A DNA stretch of 64,000 nt from Gracilaria gracilis (Eukaryota; Rhodophyta; Florideophyceae; Gracilariales; Gracilariaceae): the NCBI GenBank assembly GCA_030374805.1, contig JARGSG010000024.1:434001-498000 (forward strand). Reading direction: 5' to 3'. A program made the position numbers and the translations under genes. Below the pieces are notes generated by a model that did not search any database, was not told the origin of the DNA, and saw nothing but the letters and a program-made list of their open reading frames with translations. Positions 1-10,268 of this stretch are shown in pieces; within the stretch, counting starts at the first letter, position 1, and every line of letters begins with the position of its first letter.

Positions 1-1338
1 GGCTCCGTGAAGCAGTTGTAAGGAAGTGGAAGATTAAAGGTGTTTGCACGGAAAAAACGGTACGGAATACAACATACAAGGGCACATATGTTAGAATAAC
101 ATCATGATGTTGGGATCGCAATGGCGAGTGCACATGAACGTCGAAGTGGGTAGGGCTGTGACAAGGAATTTACAGAGCGGCGACTGCCGCTGCGGGAGGC
201 AGATGGGTGGTGGAAGACTGCAGGGCTTTGTGGTGGTTCACCAGCTGGCCGTTGGGGCGTTCCGGTTATCATAGGGTCCAGCAACAGATAGATATATACC
301 TTCGGTAGCAGACAGAATGGTGTTGACGAGTCGGACGGCGGCATGGCGCATGCGAAAGGGGACAACGGCGGCGAAATGGCGCTTACATGGACGAACGGTG
401 AGCTCGGCCAAGCGCATGTGAGCATGATCGAGGAAAAGCAAAAGTTGACTTGAGATTTTGGCGAGTGGCGGCGAAACAGCTCTGACACGCAACAGCATGC
501 AAGTGATCCAAGTGTGATCGATTTGGGGCTAACCAGCAATGGCCGTATCTAAATCGCGTGACCAAACAAATCATTTGCTCGCGAACCCAAGTTATCCCCC
601 CCCGGCCGTCGACCAATCATGTGGCTTGCAGTGAGATTGTAGATATTTGAACGATACTTCGCAGCGACCAAAACTTCACGTGACCGCGTGTCACCAACAG
701 CTGGCTGCGCATCATACCACGTCACGCGTCGTTTCCAAGCCTGTTTTTCGGTTGTTTTTTTGGCGTAGCCTTACAGCAAATGCAACGCTTACGCGCTGCG
801 CGAGCGCTTGTCGGCGCATCGCGTGTAGCCACCAGCGAGCCGCACTGCTTACATCGCTGTCGACGTCACTGCCTATCAACGGAGCAGTTTCGAACGGCTA
901 CATACCGACGCGCCAGCCGCTGCCTCCCCGTCACGCCGTCACGCCGCTTACGCTTCGCGCTCTCAGCGCTTGATAAACGGCATTCTTGTGCTGCTCGCTG
1001 CTTTGCTCCCCTCATTCGGCCCAGAATATGCGCTTTTTCACGCGCGCGCTTGCATTGCGCGCGCCCGCGCGCCCAATACGTATCGTGCGCCACCTTTTTT
1101 TTTTCCTCACTACTTATCGCTCATCTCTTCTCATTTTTACCCGTCCCCCATCGCCCCCTCTCCTTACCGCCCCCCCTCACACTCGTACCCGCGCAGCTGC
1201 TCAACTGCCGTACCTACTTGTATTTCACCGAGCAAACCCATTGTCGCTGTGTCCCGCCTCCGCGCAGTACAAAGCTTCACCGCTCTTTACGTCTAGCAAC
1301 TGTCGTTCGCTTTGATTGTCGTAACTTAGCCAATCTTC
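1..1338. other. left-edge stretch with no clear gene; promoter side of the CSC1 gene
   Basis: No convincing gene is visible. A 34-codon open frame on the + strand enters from the left edge (positions 3 to 107, stop TGA) and could be the last codons of a gene outside the window, but it is too short to identify. A C-run lies near 596 to 604. From about 780 to 1080 the DNA is CpG-rich, and from about 1085 to 1200 the + strand is mostly pyrimidine, leading to the CSC1 start. The longer open frames here (for example 780 to 1355) have biased Arg/Ser/Cys composition and no domain, so they look like composition artefacts. Confidence 0.4.
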
Positions 1339-3612
1339 ATGGCGCTCGACAGTGAGACGGGCGGTTTTCTCAGTGGCCTTGGGATTGCCGTTGCTCTCGC
1401 AATCATCTTCACTCTCGCCTTTTGCTTCCTCCGTACCCGCGTTCCAGACGTGTACTACCATCGGCGCTTTCTCAACACCTTGAAATCATACGATGACTAC
1501 AACGGCGAACGCGTCGGTCTCACTCACCCGCCCCCATCCGACTCCTTCCTCGGATGGATCAAGCCTCTTTTCGCCACCCCGGAACGAGAAGTCGCGCGCA
1601 AAATCGGCTTGGATGCTGTCATGTTTCTCCGCTTTCTGCGCACTTGCCTCATCATCCTCACCATTCTCGGCACCTTCTCCGTCCTCATTCTCATGCCTGT
1701 CTTCGGCACGGGTCGTATCAACGACACACTCCCCGCGCTGGATGACCCCAACCGCGTGTCCGGCTTGAAAATCGTGTCGCTTGCAAACGTGCCGCCGAAG
1801 AACGGCCGGCTGTGGGTCGTCACTGTCACCGAGTTTATCGTCGCTGCCGTCGTCATCTACTTCATGAGGGCTGATTATAAGGCGTACGCCGACTATCGAC
1901 GCGAGTTTCATAACTCTGAGACTCCTGTCAATTATGCACTGGCCGTGCTCGATATCCCTGAGGATTGCCGCAACGAAGAAGCCATTCGTCGTCGCTTCGA
2001 GCTTGTTGTGCCCGGTCAAATTTCCGAGGTCATCATCATGAAGCAGTGTGCCGACGCTGTCAAGCTCAAGAACAAGCTGGAAGTTGCCGTCACCAAGCGC
2101 GAGCTTGCAGAGTACGTCAAGTCTGTTAAGGGAGTCAGTCCTGAGTTCCGTCCCGGCTTTTGTGGCTGCATGATGTGCCACAAGCCAAAGGTGGATTCCT
2201 TGGAGTATTGGCAAGAAGAGCAGGAGAAGCTCAGCAAACAACTGCTTGACGCTGGCAGCGAAGCTGCGTCTACTCCATCGGCCATTCTTGTATTGAGCAA
2301 TAAGCGTGCGGCATCTGTTCTTGCGCAGGCTAACGTGGCCACTAGCGCCACTGCTTGGAATGTATCTCGCGCTGGCGAACCGAACAACATCAACTGGAGT
2401 GCGTTTTCAGTCCCGAGCTATCAAGCTGAACTACGTTCTATTGCTGTGTCTGCGTTTGTCGTTATCTTCACTCTTTTCTGGACCATTCCTGCCACAGCCA
2501 TTGCTGCGTTATTCAGCTTGGAGAAACTAAGCACTGTTAGCGGGTTTGAGTGGACTAGCGAAATTAAGGATGCTAGTCCTGAATTGTCACAGATTGTTGA
2601 GGGTTTGCTTCCCGTCATTGTCATGTCTGTCCTCATCAGTTTGATTCCTACCCTGTTTCGATTTGTGGTTAGCCAAGAACGTATCGTTTCGTTCTCGATT
2701 GTTGAGAGGAAGACAAGGGACTACTTCTACTTCTTCACAGTGTATGGTTCCTTCTTTGTAATCATTCTTGGAAGTGCTGTTCTTCAGGATCTGCAAGGCA
2801 TTATTGATGACCCGGTTCAGATCATTGACTCCTTGGCAAGTGGCGTGCCCGGCAATGGTGTATTCTTTGCCACCTTCATCATTTGGCAGGGACTTGTCTC
2901 ACTGCCATTGCTCTTCAGTGGCATTGTGCGAGTCATCATTCGATACATTCTGTTGAAGATCTCAAAAACTGAACGTCAGCAACGCAAGGCTCGCACTGGT
3001 GGCGGCGTTTTCCAATTCTTCCGCTACTCTGGCCATGCTATGCTTATGATGTTCCTCGCAATCATGTTCACGAGTTTCTCCCCGCTGGTTCCTCTTTGCG
3101 GTATAGTGTACTTCGGTGTCGCCTTCCTTGGGTTCAAGTACATGTTGTTGTACAGTTGCCATCAGCCATGGGAGGGTGGAGGTGACATGTACACTGGTGC
3201 GTATTGGGGTACATTCATTGGCCTCATTCTCAAGCAAGTGATCGTCATTGCCGTGCTTGGTCTTAAGAAGGTTGTTGCTCCAGCGATTGTATGCATCATT
3301 CCCACAATTGCCACTGTGCTGTTGTCGATGATCATTGCTAAGCGATATGAAAGGATTGCTGCGAATGGAAGTCTGCATGACATGTTTGAGAGCTCATCAA
3401 AACTTGATGAAATTCCGAGCATCTACCATGGAGTGTACAAGCAACCGGGCGCAAAGGTCCCAGAATTTGAAAACTTGAGTGGTCTTGATCCAGCAAACGA
3501 CACATATGAAGGTCCAGATTATGGAACAGAGAGTGAGGAATTGGAGTCTGAGCATCCGAACGAACAAGTTGGATACGTACCAGATCGCACTGCCAAGAGA
3601 GAGGAAGTATAA
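1339..3612 (+). CDS. CSC1: CSC1/OSCA-type osmosensitive cation channel
   Basis: This 757-residue polytopic membrane protein belongs to the CSC1/OSCA/TMEM63 (DUF221) family. Characterised members are mechanically or osmotically gated cation channels of plasma or internal membranes. A first TM segment (about residues 10 to 32) is followed by the N-terminal family motif: a VPDVYYHRR segment, then FLGWIKPLF and GLDAVMFLRFLRTC. A cytosolic domain follows (about 185 to 360), with a CGCMMCHKP segment. Residues from about 370 to 660 hold the multi-helix DUF221 core. The acidic hydrophilic tail (GTESEELESEHPNEQ) is probably cytosolic. The length is normal for the family and the ATG lies just after a pyrimidine-rich leader. 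The gene is intronless and its GC content falls toward the 3' end. Channel function is family knowledge; ion selectivity cannot be read from the sequence. Confidence 0.93.
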   Translation: MALDSETGGFLSGLGIAVALAIIFTLAFCFLRTRVPDVYYHRRFLNTLKSYDDYNGERVGLTHPPPSDSFLGWIKPLFATPEREVARKIGLDAVMFLRFLRTCLIILTILGTFSVLILMPVFGTGRINDTLPALDDPNRVSGLKIVSLANVPPKNGRLWVVTVTEFIVAAVVIYFMRADYKAYADYRREFHNSETPVNYALAVLDIPEDCRNEEAIRRRFELVVPGQISEVIIMKQCADAVKLKNKLEVAVTKRELAEYVKSVKGVSPEFRPGFCGCMMCHKPKVDSLEYWQEEQEKLSKQLLDAGSEAASTPSAILVLSNKRAASVLAQANVATSATAWNVSRAGEPNNINWSAFSVPSYQAELRSIAVSAFVVIFTLFWTIPATAIAALFSLEKLSTVSGFEWTSEIKDASPELSQIVEGLLPVIVMSVLISLIPTLFRFVVSQERIVSFSIVERKTRDYFYFFTVYGSFFVIILGSAVLQDLQGIIDDPVQIIDSLASGVPGNGVFFATFIIWQGLVSLPLLFSGIVRVIIRYILLKISKTERQQRKARTGGGVFQFFRYSGHAMLMMFLAIMFTSFSPLVPLCGIVYFGVAFLGFKYMLLYSCHQPWEGGGDMYTGAYWGTFIGLILKQVIVIAVLGLKKVVAPAIVCIIPTIATVLLSMIIAKRYERIAANGSLHDMFESSSKLDEIPSIYHGVYKQPGAKVPEFENLSGLDPANDTYEGPDYGTESEELESEHPNEQVGYVPDRTAKREEV

Positions 3613-4287
3613 CGAATGGTTGTAAGTTTTGGTTGGCTCTCATCAAGTGTGAGATGCCTTTGCTCTGACCGAAAAGCAAGTAATGATGGATTCAGTGGCG
3701 TTTATCTTCGCGGTTATTTCCGGTATACTTGCTCTAGGATTTGGAGCGTACTTGCACATCGTTTGATATGACATGATGTTGTATCTGTTAAACTGTGGCG
3801 CTGCTAGCAATATGGAGTGGACCGTGTGTCTGTGCAGAGGTTGTTTTTTTCGCGCACTCCAGCAGTCGCCTTCGACAATGTGTCTATGGTGCTTTGCTTT
3901 ACTCATAAATGTTTGTGTTTATATTGCACTTATCTGTCTGCTAACAAAACGAACAATGAATAAGTCAGCCAAGTCGTGCAGCGCGGCTCTCCAAAACTAC
4001 CCTGTACTCTACCACGTATTAGCGGCGTCATGGTAGGGGAGGGGGCGACTTTGATGACAATTTATATTTAGAAGGGCACGTAGTTTTTCAATCCTTCTGG
4101 CGGTGGTTGGCACTGGGTCTGAAAGTTGTCTCAAATAGCTGCTCAACACACTGGGCGGGGGCAGTGAGCTGAATTTGAGGGTTTACATGAGCTGATTGGC
4201 GAACTTGACGGTATCGAGAAGCGCACAGGCTGCCCAGTATGCACATCTGATAGAGTGAGATTGGAGCATGTGTGGCCGGGGACGAAA
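3613..4287. other. convergent 3' intergenic region (CSC1 / GYF-like gene)
   Basis: Apart from the short hydrophobic frame at 3683 to 3766, I see no gene here. The region separates the convergent 3' ends of the CSC1 gene and the GYF-like gene and is AT-richer than the coding DNA. It should contain both polyadenylation sites, but I could not assign them. Confidence 0.4.
3683..3766 (+). CDS. possible 27-residue single-TM micropeptide
   Basis: Directly after the CSC1 gene (70 bases past its stop) is a short frame beginning with two ATGs. It encodes a peptide that is almost entirely one hydrophobic helix (AFIFAVISGILALGFGAYL) and ends at TGA. It could be a tiny membrane subunit of the size of OST4, a first exon, or chance sequence in the CSC1 3' UTR. 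I recognise no family. The balanced hydrophobic length (about 20 residues) with polar ends is the only support. Confidence 0.25.
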   Translation: MMDSVAFIFAVISGILALGFGAYLHIV

Positions 4288-5130
4288 CTAGTGAAGCGGT
4301 GGCGGAGGGGCTCCCAGAGGACCATATGACGGGTATCCGTGAGGGGCAGGGGGATTCGATTGATGCGGGTACACGGCAGGCTGTTGTGCATAAGCCGGCG
4401 GCGGTGGTGCATACGAGGGATCCCGTTGCGGATACGGATTCGGGTCAGACTGGTGTGCGTACGGGGCAGACTGAGGGGCGCCCATCGGGGGTGGTTGGTG
4501 TGGATATACAGCCGGCTGTTGCGGCGTGTGCGGCTGCGATGTAGCTGAGGGCGGGACGTACTGCGGCGTGGCTTCCGTGGGATGGTGGTTTGCCGGGATA
4601 GATGCATTCGGCGGCGGCGGAGGCGGTGGCGGCGGGGAGGACGGAACGTCAGAGTGAGTCGAAGAGGTTGAGTCAGTGGACTGGTGCGGACTGGCGAGCG
4701 GCTGTTGCGGCTGCGGCGATGGGGGGTGGTTGAGCGCGAGAGCCTCGGCTTGAATCTGACGGACGACCGGGTCCGGGAGCTGATCCATGCGGCGCCACTC
4801 CATGAGTCGCACGAGGCGGGAGCTGTTTGGACGATCTGCGTTGGGGAAGATGCGTTCATTCGTCCATAACAGCGCGTCTGGTGGCAGCTGCTGCTCGGCG
4901 TACAGCCGCACGATGGAGGCGCGCGTATAAGGGCCTTCTCGCAGTGGCTGTCGGTCCAGCGAATGAGAAGCGGCCGGCTTTAACACGAACCATAGCGGCT
5001 GCGGCTTTTTGCGGAACAGACCCATGACGAAGCGCTTTGACGTGGCGGGGAAGGCGAGCGGCGTGGAGGCTGGCTGCGCGGGCGGCGCTGTTGAAGAAAT
5101 GGTCAGCGGCGAGAGAGGGGGAAGGGCCAT
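4288..5130 (-). CDS. GYF-like domain protein with a Pro-rich tail
   Basis: This frame encodes 280 residues. Residues about 36 to 110 resemble a GYF_2-type domain: WFVLKP, then REGPYTRASIVRLYAEQQLPPDALLWTNE. GYF domains bind proline-rich peptides. The rest, from about residue 135, is low-complexity Pro/Gln/Tyr/Ser sequence with a run of nine or more prolines and repeats around YPHQ and QSAPYA, typical of disordered RNA-processing or scaffold proteins. The first ATG is at 5130; a second (MGLFRKK) at 5025 lies right before the domain and is equally plausible. The gene is divergent from the PP2A B55 gene. The domain call is from pattern only, so function is uncertain. Confidence 0.6.
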   Translation of the reverse strand: MALPPLSPLTISSTAPPAQPASTPLAFPATSKRFVMGLFRKKPQPLWFVLKPAASHSLDRQPLREGPYTRASIVRLYAEQQLPPDALLWTNERIFPNADRPNSSRLVRLMEWRRMDQLPDPVVRQIQAEALALNHPPSPQPQQPLASPHQSTDSTSSTHSDVPSSPPPPPPPPPNASIPANHHPTEATPQYVPPSATSQPHTPQQPAVYPHQPPPMGAPQSAPYAHQSDPNPYPQRDPSYAPPPPAYAQQPAVYPHQSNPPAPHGYPSYGPLGAPPPPLH

Positions 5131-5672
5131 TTGAGGGAGGTGGACAACGGTGAAGCGCAGCCTTGCTGGCGCGTTGAGGCGCTACGTTCGACGTAGGACG
5201 TCGACTGCACACGGGCCAATGGCGGCGGCGCAGCGCGGCACGGCAACAAGTTCGGCGGTGTTGACGTTGACAAACGGCTGCCACCACAGCAGGAGCACCA
5301 CGTGTACGGGTGGATGTGTAAAGCGGAAGCGCGCCTTACAGAAAATGGCTGCTGCAGTGAGAGCGGCGCTGACGTGCGCTCGCACGTGCGCGTGAATGCG
5401 TTCCGCGCAGACACGTGACACACGGCGGCCAGCAGGCGCGCCGCCACCATCAGCGCGTTGCAGTCGCGTGCGAGATGGAGCTGCTTCCGTGCTCGCCAGC
5501 GACTCAGGCGCGTGGACGTTAGATAGCTCGCCTTGGGCGTGTGCTCCGCACCCGAGTGCCGCGTCGCTGTCGCCGTCGGCTGTCAACGACGACGTCGCTT
5601 CAGTGAGCCGGCTGCGCTCTTCCCGCCGTACGCTTCGCGCGCGCTGTGGGCGCTTGTCAGAGCGTGAGCCCC
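5131..5672. promoter_or_regulatory. divergent intergenic region, GYF-like / PP2A-B55
   Basis: This GC- and CpG-rich interval of about 540 bases lies between two genes transcribed away from each other, so it probably holds both promoters. It includes palindromic stretches such as CGCTCGCACGTGCGCGTG near 5379. No convincing open frame of its own is present; those visible are compositional. Confidence 0.45.
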
Positions 5673-7535
5673 ATGGATGTGGGTACGTCCAGTAGTGATA
5701 CCGACTCGCTGTATGACCACAGCTTAGACAGACCGCTTGCAAGTATGCGTCGACTTTCCGATGACGCCGGTCGTCCGCCTTCGCCGCCGTCCGCCGCGCG
5801 CGCGGGCTCGCATCCGCTTCGCTTCGTGTTTGCGCAGGCGTTTGGTGAACGACTGAATCCTACCGTGCCGCAGGCGTCGTTTTCGTCTGCTGATACTTCT
5901 ACTTCATCTCTTTCGCTCGAGTCCGTGCGCGTGCAACACCAACAACCTTCAACTGAACACCAAACACAACCGCCAGCACAGTGGCCCACGGCGCTGCCGC
6001 AACCTCAGCCCAACGCTCCCGCCGTGTCTGAAAGCGATGTCATATCCGCCGTGCGTTTCAGCAATGAGTCGGACATGCTGGCCGCTGGCGACCGCGCCGG
6101 CCGTATCATCATCCTCAAGCGAATGCGACGGAAACGTCCGTCAACGCCCCCGCGCCTCGCATCCGCCCAACAACATGCCTCCCACCCCGCCCCGCCCGAG
6201 TTTCACTTCTGGACCCAGTTTCAATCCCACCACCCCGAGTTCGACTACCTCAAGAGCATGGAGATTGAGGAGAAGATCAGTCAGATACGCTGGTGTCGCC
6301 CAGCTGCCACCTCCCATCGCCTGCTGGCTACCAATGACAAGACAATCAAGCTTTGGAGTCTCTTTGAGAAGGAAGTCACCACCCTGGCCACCTTAGATCA
6401 CCCGACATTGCGCTCTCGTTCATCATCGCCGTCCCTGAAATCCCGCTCCTCCTCGCGTTCCTCGTCCCCCTCTTCGACGACCACCAGCTCCTCTTCTACT
6501 TCTGATTCCTCCTTCGCTTCCAATCACTCCAAATCCTCACAGCGCCCTTGGTACCAGCCTGGCTCCACCTGGACTATGCGCGCTATGCAAGCCGACTCCA
6601 TGGCAAAGTTCGTCACCGATCCATCCACGTTGACAATGCCACGAATGCAGCATCAGGGCTGCTTCATCACTGCCACGCCTCGTCGCTCCTTCAGCTCCGC
6701 CCATTCGTACCACATAAACTCCATCTCGCTCAACTCGGACGAGGAGACATTTCTGTCGGCGGATGACCTTCGCGTCAACCTATGGAACCTTGAACGGCAG
6801 GGGCAAGGATTTAATGTGCTGGACTTGAAGCCCTCCAATGTGGAGGACCTTACTGAGGTGGTCACATGCGCTGTGTTTCACCCGCGTCATTGTCATCTGT
6901 TTGTTCATTCTACTTCGCGCGGTATTGTTAGACTGTGCGATTTGAGACAGTCTGCTTTGTGCGACAAATGGGCGAAGATGTATTCACTTCCTCCCGAAAA
7001 CTCGCGCCGTAATTCTTTCTTTTCGGAAATCATTGCCTCCATCTCCGACGTGAAGTTCTCTCCTGACGGACGGTACTTTCTCACGAGGGATTACATGAAC
7101 CTGAGGCTTTGGGACATCAATATGGAGCGCGCACCAGTATTGGTGATTCCTGTTCAGGAACATCTACGGGCTCGGTTTTGTGACCTTTACGAGAACGACT
7201 GCATCTTTGACAAGTTCCAATGCTCGTTTTCTAATGACGGGGGATCCTTGCTTACTGGGAGTTACAACTCTTTGTTTCAGGCATATTCTGCGTACGATGG
7301 CGTTGGTACTGCTGTTGAAGCTAGCGTAGAGTTTGTTTCGGGAGTATCTCCACGTCATCGATACACGGCGGAGGGGTTGTCCGTAGATCGACATCGGCAC
7401 TCTAGTGCTGCAGAGCTTGTTGATCCGAACAGACGGGTGATGTACTTGCATGCTTCTTTGACGGAGCCAATGACGGCTGTTGCAGCGGGGCCTGCTGTGT
7501 ATCTGTTTTATGGGCTTGCTGGTAATGCGGGTTAG
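5673..7535 (+). CDS. PPP2R2: PP2A regulatory subunit B (B55/PR55), WD40
   Basis: This is the B55-type regulatory subunit of protein phosphatase 2A, which docks substrates onto the PP2A A/C core and acts in mitosis and signalling. Hallmark segments are VISAVRFS, then AAGDRAGRIIIL, EFDYLKSMEIEEKI (about residue 188), TNDKTIKLWSL, SADDLRVNLWNLE, ISDVKFSPDGRYFLTRDYMNLRLWDI and FDKFQCSFSNDGGSLLTGSYN, which together make the seven-blade propeller. At 620 residues it is longer than animal B55 (about 447). The surplus is a disordered N-terminus of about 120 residues and a Ser-rich insertion at about 247 to 290. The longest frame opens at a GTG at 5646; the first ATG is 5673, which I chose. Confidence 0.93.
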   Translation: MDVGTSSSDTDSLYDHSLDRPLASMRRLSDDAGRPPSPPSAARAGSHPLRFVFAQAFGERLNPTVPQASFSSADTSTSSLSLESVRVQHQQPSTEHQTQPPAQWPTALPQPQPNAPAVSESDVISAVRFSNESDMLAAGDRAGRIIILKRMRRKRPSTPPRLASAQQHASHPAPPEFHFWTQFQSHHPEFDYLKSMEIEEKISQIRWCRPAATSHRLLATNDKTIKLWSLFEKEVTTLATLDHPTLRSRSSSPSLKSRSSSRSSSPSSTTTSSSSTSDSSFASNHSKSSQRPWYQPGSTWTMRAMQADSMAKFVTDPSTLTMPRMQHQGCFITATPRRSFSSAHSYHINSISLNSDEETFLSADDLRVNLWNLERQGQGFNVLDLKPSNVEDLTEVVTCAVFHPRHCHLFVHSTSRGIVRLCDLRQSALCDKWAKMYSLPPENSRRNSFFSEIIASISDVKFSPDGRYFLTRDYMNLRLWDINMERAPVLVIPVQEHLRARFCDLYENDCIFDKFQCSFSNDGGSLLTGSYNSLFQAYSAYDGVGTAVEASVEFVSGVSPRHRYTAEGLSVDRHRHSSAAELVDPNRRVMYLHASLTEPMTAVAAGPAVYLFYGLAGNAG

Positions 7536-8115
7536 GTGCTGTGGGCTGAGCCTTGATCGTTTACTATTCGCTTATTCTACTTGGTGTAGACCAACAGAAT
7601 GACGTTATTGACATTTTTAGCACTACTATTACTATTACTTATGATTACCGTTTGCAATCAATGCGCGCGGGAGGGAAAGAGTGATGGAGGGGGGGTGAAC
7701 TGACTGCCTGGCGACTGGGGAGAGTGAGGATGGTCTTTTGGGTTGACTGGTTGGTGATCGTGGCTGGTAAGCATGGGGAATGGTGGTTTAGGTTTGTGCA
7801 GAGGTCGGTGTGGCACTGACTCGAGGGTTTTTGAGGAGGAATTGAGGGAGGCGGATAGACGCTTCATTGACATCGAGCTGTTGGGTGGTGCAACACAAGA
7901 GACAAAGATGGCACGGAATGTGAATTGGGACTGACTTGATAATGATAACTATAACAAACGTTACTAAAATGGCGAAGTGTTGATTGAGCGCTTGCTCTAT
8001 CGCACACGCTTTCAAAGCGCGGGGGGGTTCTTTTTGAAGCAAGAACTGTTTTTATTACACGTTGCTGGTATGTTGCTTGCTAACTAAACGGTTAGGATGA
8101 TCAAGTTTTGTGGGT
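7536..8115. other. convergent 3' intergenic region
   Basis: This stretch between the convergent PP2A-B55 and COX17 genes has no recognisable gene. It contains short ACT/ATT-rich sequence near 7620 and a G-rich stretch near 7690. It probably holds the two 3' UTRs. Confidence 0.4.
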
Positions 8116-8367
8116 TCATATGTTGAAACCTTCTCTTCTTAAACATTGCTTGTGAGCCTCTATAAAAGACTTGCAGGCTTCTTCACCATTGAGCACGATA
8201 CATTCGTCGCGAGCCTTCTTCGACTCTGGACAGGCGCAGCATATCTTCTTGGCAGGCACCAGTTTCTGTGGCTGTTTCTGCTTGAGTTCGGACGGCGTCC
8301 AGAGCAGACTTGAGATTGGACCTAATTGAACGGAGGTGGGCGGAGAGTGTGTGGAGGAGGATGTCAT
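8116..8367 (-). CDS. COX17: COX17 copper chaperone
   Basis: This small protein (83 residues from the ATG at 8367) is the mitochondrial intermembrane-space copper chaperone that passes Cu(I) to SCO1 and COX11 for cytochrome c oxidase assembly. The C-terminal 45 residues carry the whole family signature: [17 protein letters not shown] with the Cu-binding CC pair, then [11 protein letters not shown]. These form the twin CX9C motifs of a CHCH fold, and the protein ends LRREGFNI. The N-terminal 35 residues are low-complexity Ser/Thr/Pro and not conserved. An upstream in-frame ATG at 8490 would add 41 residues. The gene is divergent from the WD40 gene at 8624, with 256 bases between starts. Confidence 0.88.
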   Translation of the reverse strand: MTSSSTHSPPTSVQLGPISSLLWTPSELKQKQPQKLVPAKKICCACPESKKARDECIVLNGEEACKSFIEAHKQCLRREGFNI

Positions 8368-8623
8368 AATAGGGTGGAAGTTTGGGAGAAAGAGGTGCGG
8401 TGCGAGACGGTTGACGTGAGGTGGGCGTCCGGCTGGTGCAGACGACGGCGGTTCCGTGCGAGAATGGTGGCGCCGTAAAATAGGAACCATCCCGATGATG
8501 CAGTGTGTGCCAATTTAAGCAAGCGCAGGTGCGTTTCGCACGCACACGCAGCACACGTATGGGGCGCCGTCACTGACGGCCCGTCAGCGGTGACAGTGGT
8601 AAGCGTGCGGATGCTGACTCAGC

Positions 8624-9736
8624 ATGAGCGCGCAGCGGCGGCTGCCAGAGCGCGTGCGGTGGGCGGTGGCGTGCGGGTGCTGCTGCTGCGTCTCTCACGC
8701 GATGGGCAAGCGACAACGGCCGCACGCGAAGGCGGTGTTGCGCGGGCACACGGCGCCAGTCACGTCGCTCAGCTTTCACAAGAGCGCCGACACGCCGCAC
8801 ATTCTGTACAGCGGCGACGAGAACGGCGGCGTGCGCGCGTGGGATTGTCGCTATGAGGAGACGGTGTTGCTGCACAGCCGCCCGCTGGCGCTGCACGAGT
8901 CGGCCGTGCTGACCATTTTGCAGCATGAGAGCGATGTTTCCACGCTGCTCGTGCAGTACAAGTGTGGTGTGGTGGCGCGGGTTGACGTGGAGTATGGCGT
9001 GCGACTGAGCGATTTTGATGCCTGGAACGTCAGGGACGTTCAGATTGTTGGCGGTGATGTTCGCTTTGATGGATATGAGGAACGGGCGGTTCTGAGCAAT
9101 GGCTTCTGTTGCATTTGCCACGCGGGAAGAGCGGTATGGGTCGGAGCTTGTGCGGATGGCGATCAAGTCGCAGTTCTGTACGACGATCGTGGTAAGGTGA
9201 CGCTACAAAAACAGCTCAAGATCGGCAGCGGTGTGCGCAAGAAGGGAATGGTAATGAGTGTTTGTAAATGCGGACAAGATATAGTGACTGCGTATGAAGA
9301 CGGGTCACTAGCAACATGGGATTTACGTCATTGTGAGCGTCCTAGAAACAGCGTTAAAGTAGCGCCAGATGCGATAACAAGCGTGACAAGCAGCCCGTTT
9401 GGCAGGGTTGCGGCGGCAATTGGCGCGTTCGATAAAGTTGTGGCAGTGGCCGATTTGACACAAGACAAAACGGAGATTGTGGAACAGGTGGACTTGAACG
9501 GCGGTGGAGGCAGTCAGATCAGCTGGAGACGAGATGGACACACAATCGCCACCGGCGGATGGGACGGCGTGGCACGCATTTGGGACGGTAGAAGAAAAGC
9601 AGGAAGCTTACTTCGACCAATCTGTTCGCTAAGATGGCATGACGGCAGTATCACTAGCGTCGATTATAGCTGGGATTGCGACTCACTCGCAAGCGGAGGG
9701 CGTGATTGTTGTATAGCACTATGGAACGCGTTGTGA
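8624..9736 (+). CDS. ASA1/GNB1L-like WD40 protein
   Basis: This 370-residue WD40 propeller has the layout of ASTRA-associated protein 1 / GNB1L. It opens with AVLRGHTAPVTSLSF and LYSGDENGGVRAWD, and closes with a penultimate GWDGVARIWDGR followed by LRWHDGSITSVDYSWDCDSLASGGRDCCIALWN. In other eukaryotes this family works with the TELO2-TTI1-TTI2 chaperone module for PIKK kinases such as mTOR and ATM. The ATG at 8702 (MGKRQRPH) is an alternative start; the first 26 residues are Cys-rich and look unlike a conserved N-terminus. Another WD40 family is possible, but the spread-out first and last blades favour ASA1. Confidence 0.72.
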   Translation: MSAQRRLPERVRWAVACGCCCCVSHAMGKRQRPHAKAVLRGHTAPVTSLSFHKSADTPHILYSGDENGGVRAWDCRYEETVLLHSRPLALHESAVLTILQHESDVSTLLVQYKCGVVARVDVEYGVRLSDFDAWNVRDVQIVGGDVRFDGYEERAVLSNGFCCICHAGRAVWVGACADGDQVAVLYDDRGKVTLQKQLKIGSGVRKKGMVMSVCKCGQDIVTAYEDGSLATWDLRHCERPRNSVKVAPDAITSVTSSPFGRVAAAIGAFDKVVAVADLTQDKTEIVEQVDLNGGGGSQISWRRDGHTIATGGWDGVARIWDGRRKAGSLLRPICSLRWHDGSITSVDYSWDCDSLASGGRDCCIALWNAL

Positions 9737-9784
9737 AATACACCACAAGAGATTGCTAGACAGCTTGTTTTAATTCACGGCTGT

Positions 9785-10018
9785 CTAGGCGGCGGCTAGA
9801 AGCGCGCTGGTGAGCTTGAGGCCGGAATGAGTGTCAGTGGGTCGATTGCGGCGCGATCTCCAGAAATACCGATGCGTACGAGACGGGACAGAACGCGCGT
9901 CAAGACGCGAGAAATGCGAGTTTCGTAGCGACGTTGACGACGGTAACGGACTGGCGATGACGACGCCGATGACGGCAACCAAGGCGATGAGGAACGAGAG
10001 TGCTGGTAAACGGGCCAT
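9785..10018 (-). CDS. possible small secreted protein
   Basis: This 77-residue frame starts with ATG and a convincing signal peptide: MARLPALSFLIALVAVIGVVIASP, with likely cleavage after IAS or nearby. It is followed by about 50 basic, Ser/Arg-rich residues without cysteine. No family is recognised. It ends about 50 bases from the 3' end of the ASA1-like gene, convergent with it. The hydrophobic start could be chance, so confidence is low. Confidence 0.35.
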   Translation of the reverse strand: MARLPALSFLIALVAVIGVVIASPLPSSTSLRNSHFSRLDARSVPSRTHRYFWRSRRNRPTDTHSGLKLTSALLAAA

Positions 10019-10268
10019 TTGTTACTTTGCGGGCGTCGGGGCGATGAAGGGAGAGATGGAGCACGAGCACAGAGCGTGTAGATATCAGCAGATAGTCGGT
10101 GGAAGTGTGAGCTGCGCGCGTTTTATAGCGCCAGATATCGGTGGCGCGCACGTGCGGTGCGCTTTTTTTGGAGTGGAAACGGACGCGTGCCACGTGCTGC
10201 GAGTCGCAGCGTGCATCATGTTCTTCCAGCGTGCGCGTGTAGATATCCAAACCTTACGCGCTGCCATC

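Noticed and set aside
780-1355. 191-codon + strand frame before CSC1
   Set aside because: Biased Cys/Arg/Leu/Ser composition, overlaps the CSC1 start, and no motif; reads as promoter and leader sequence.
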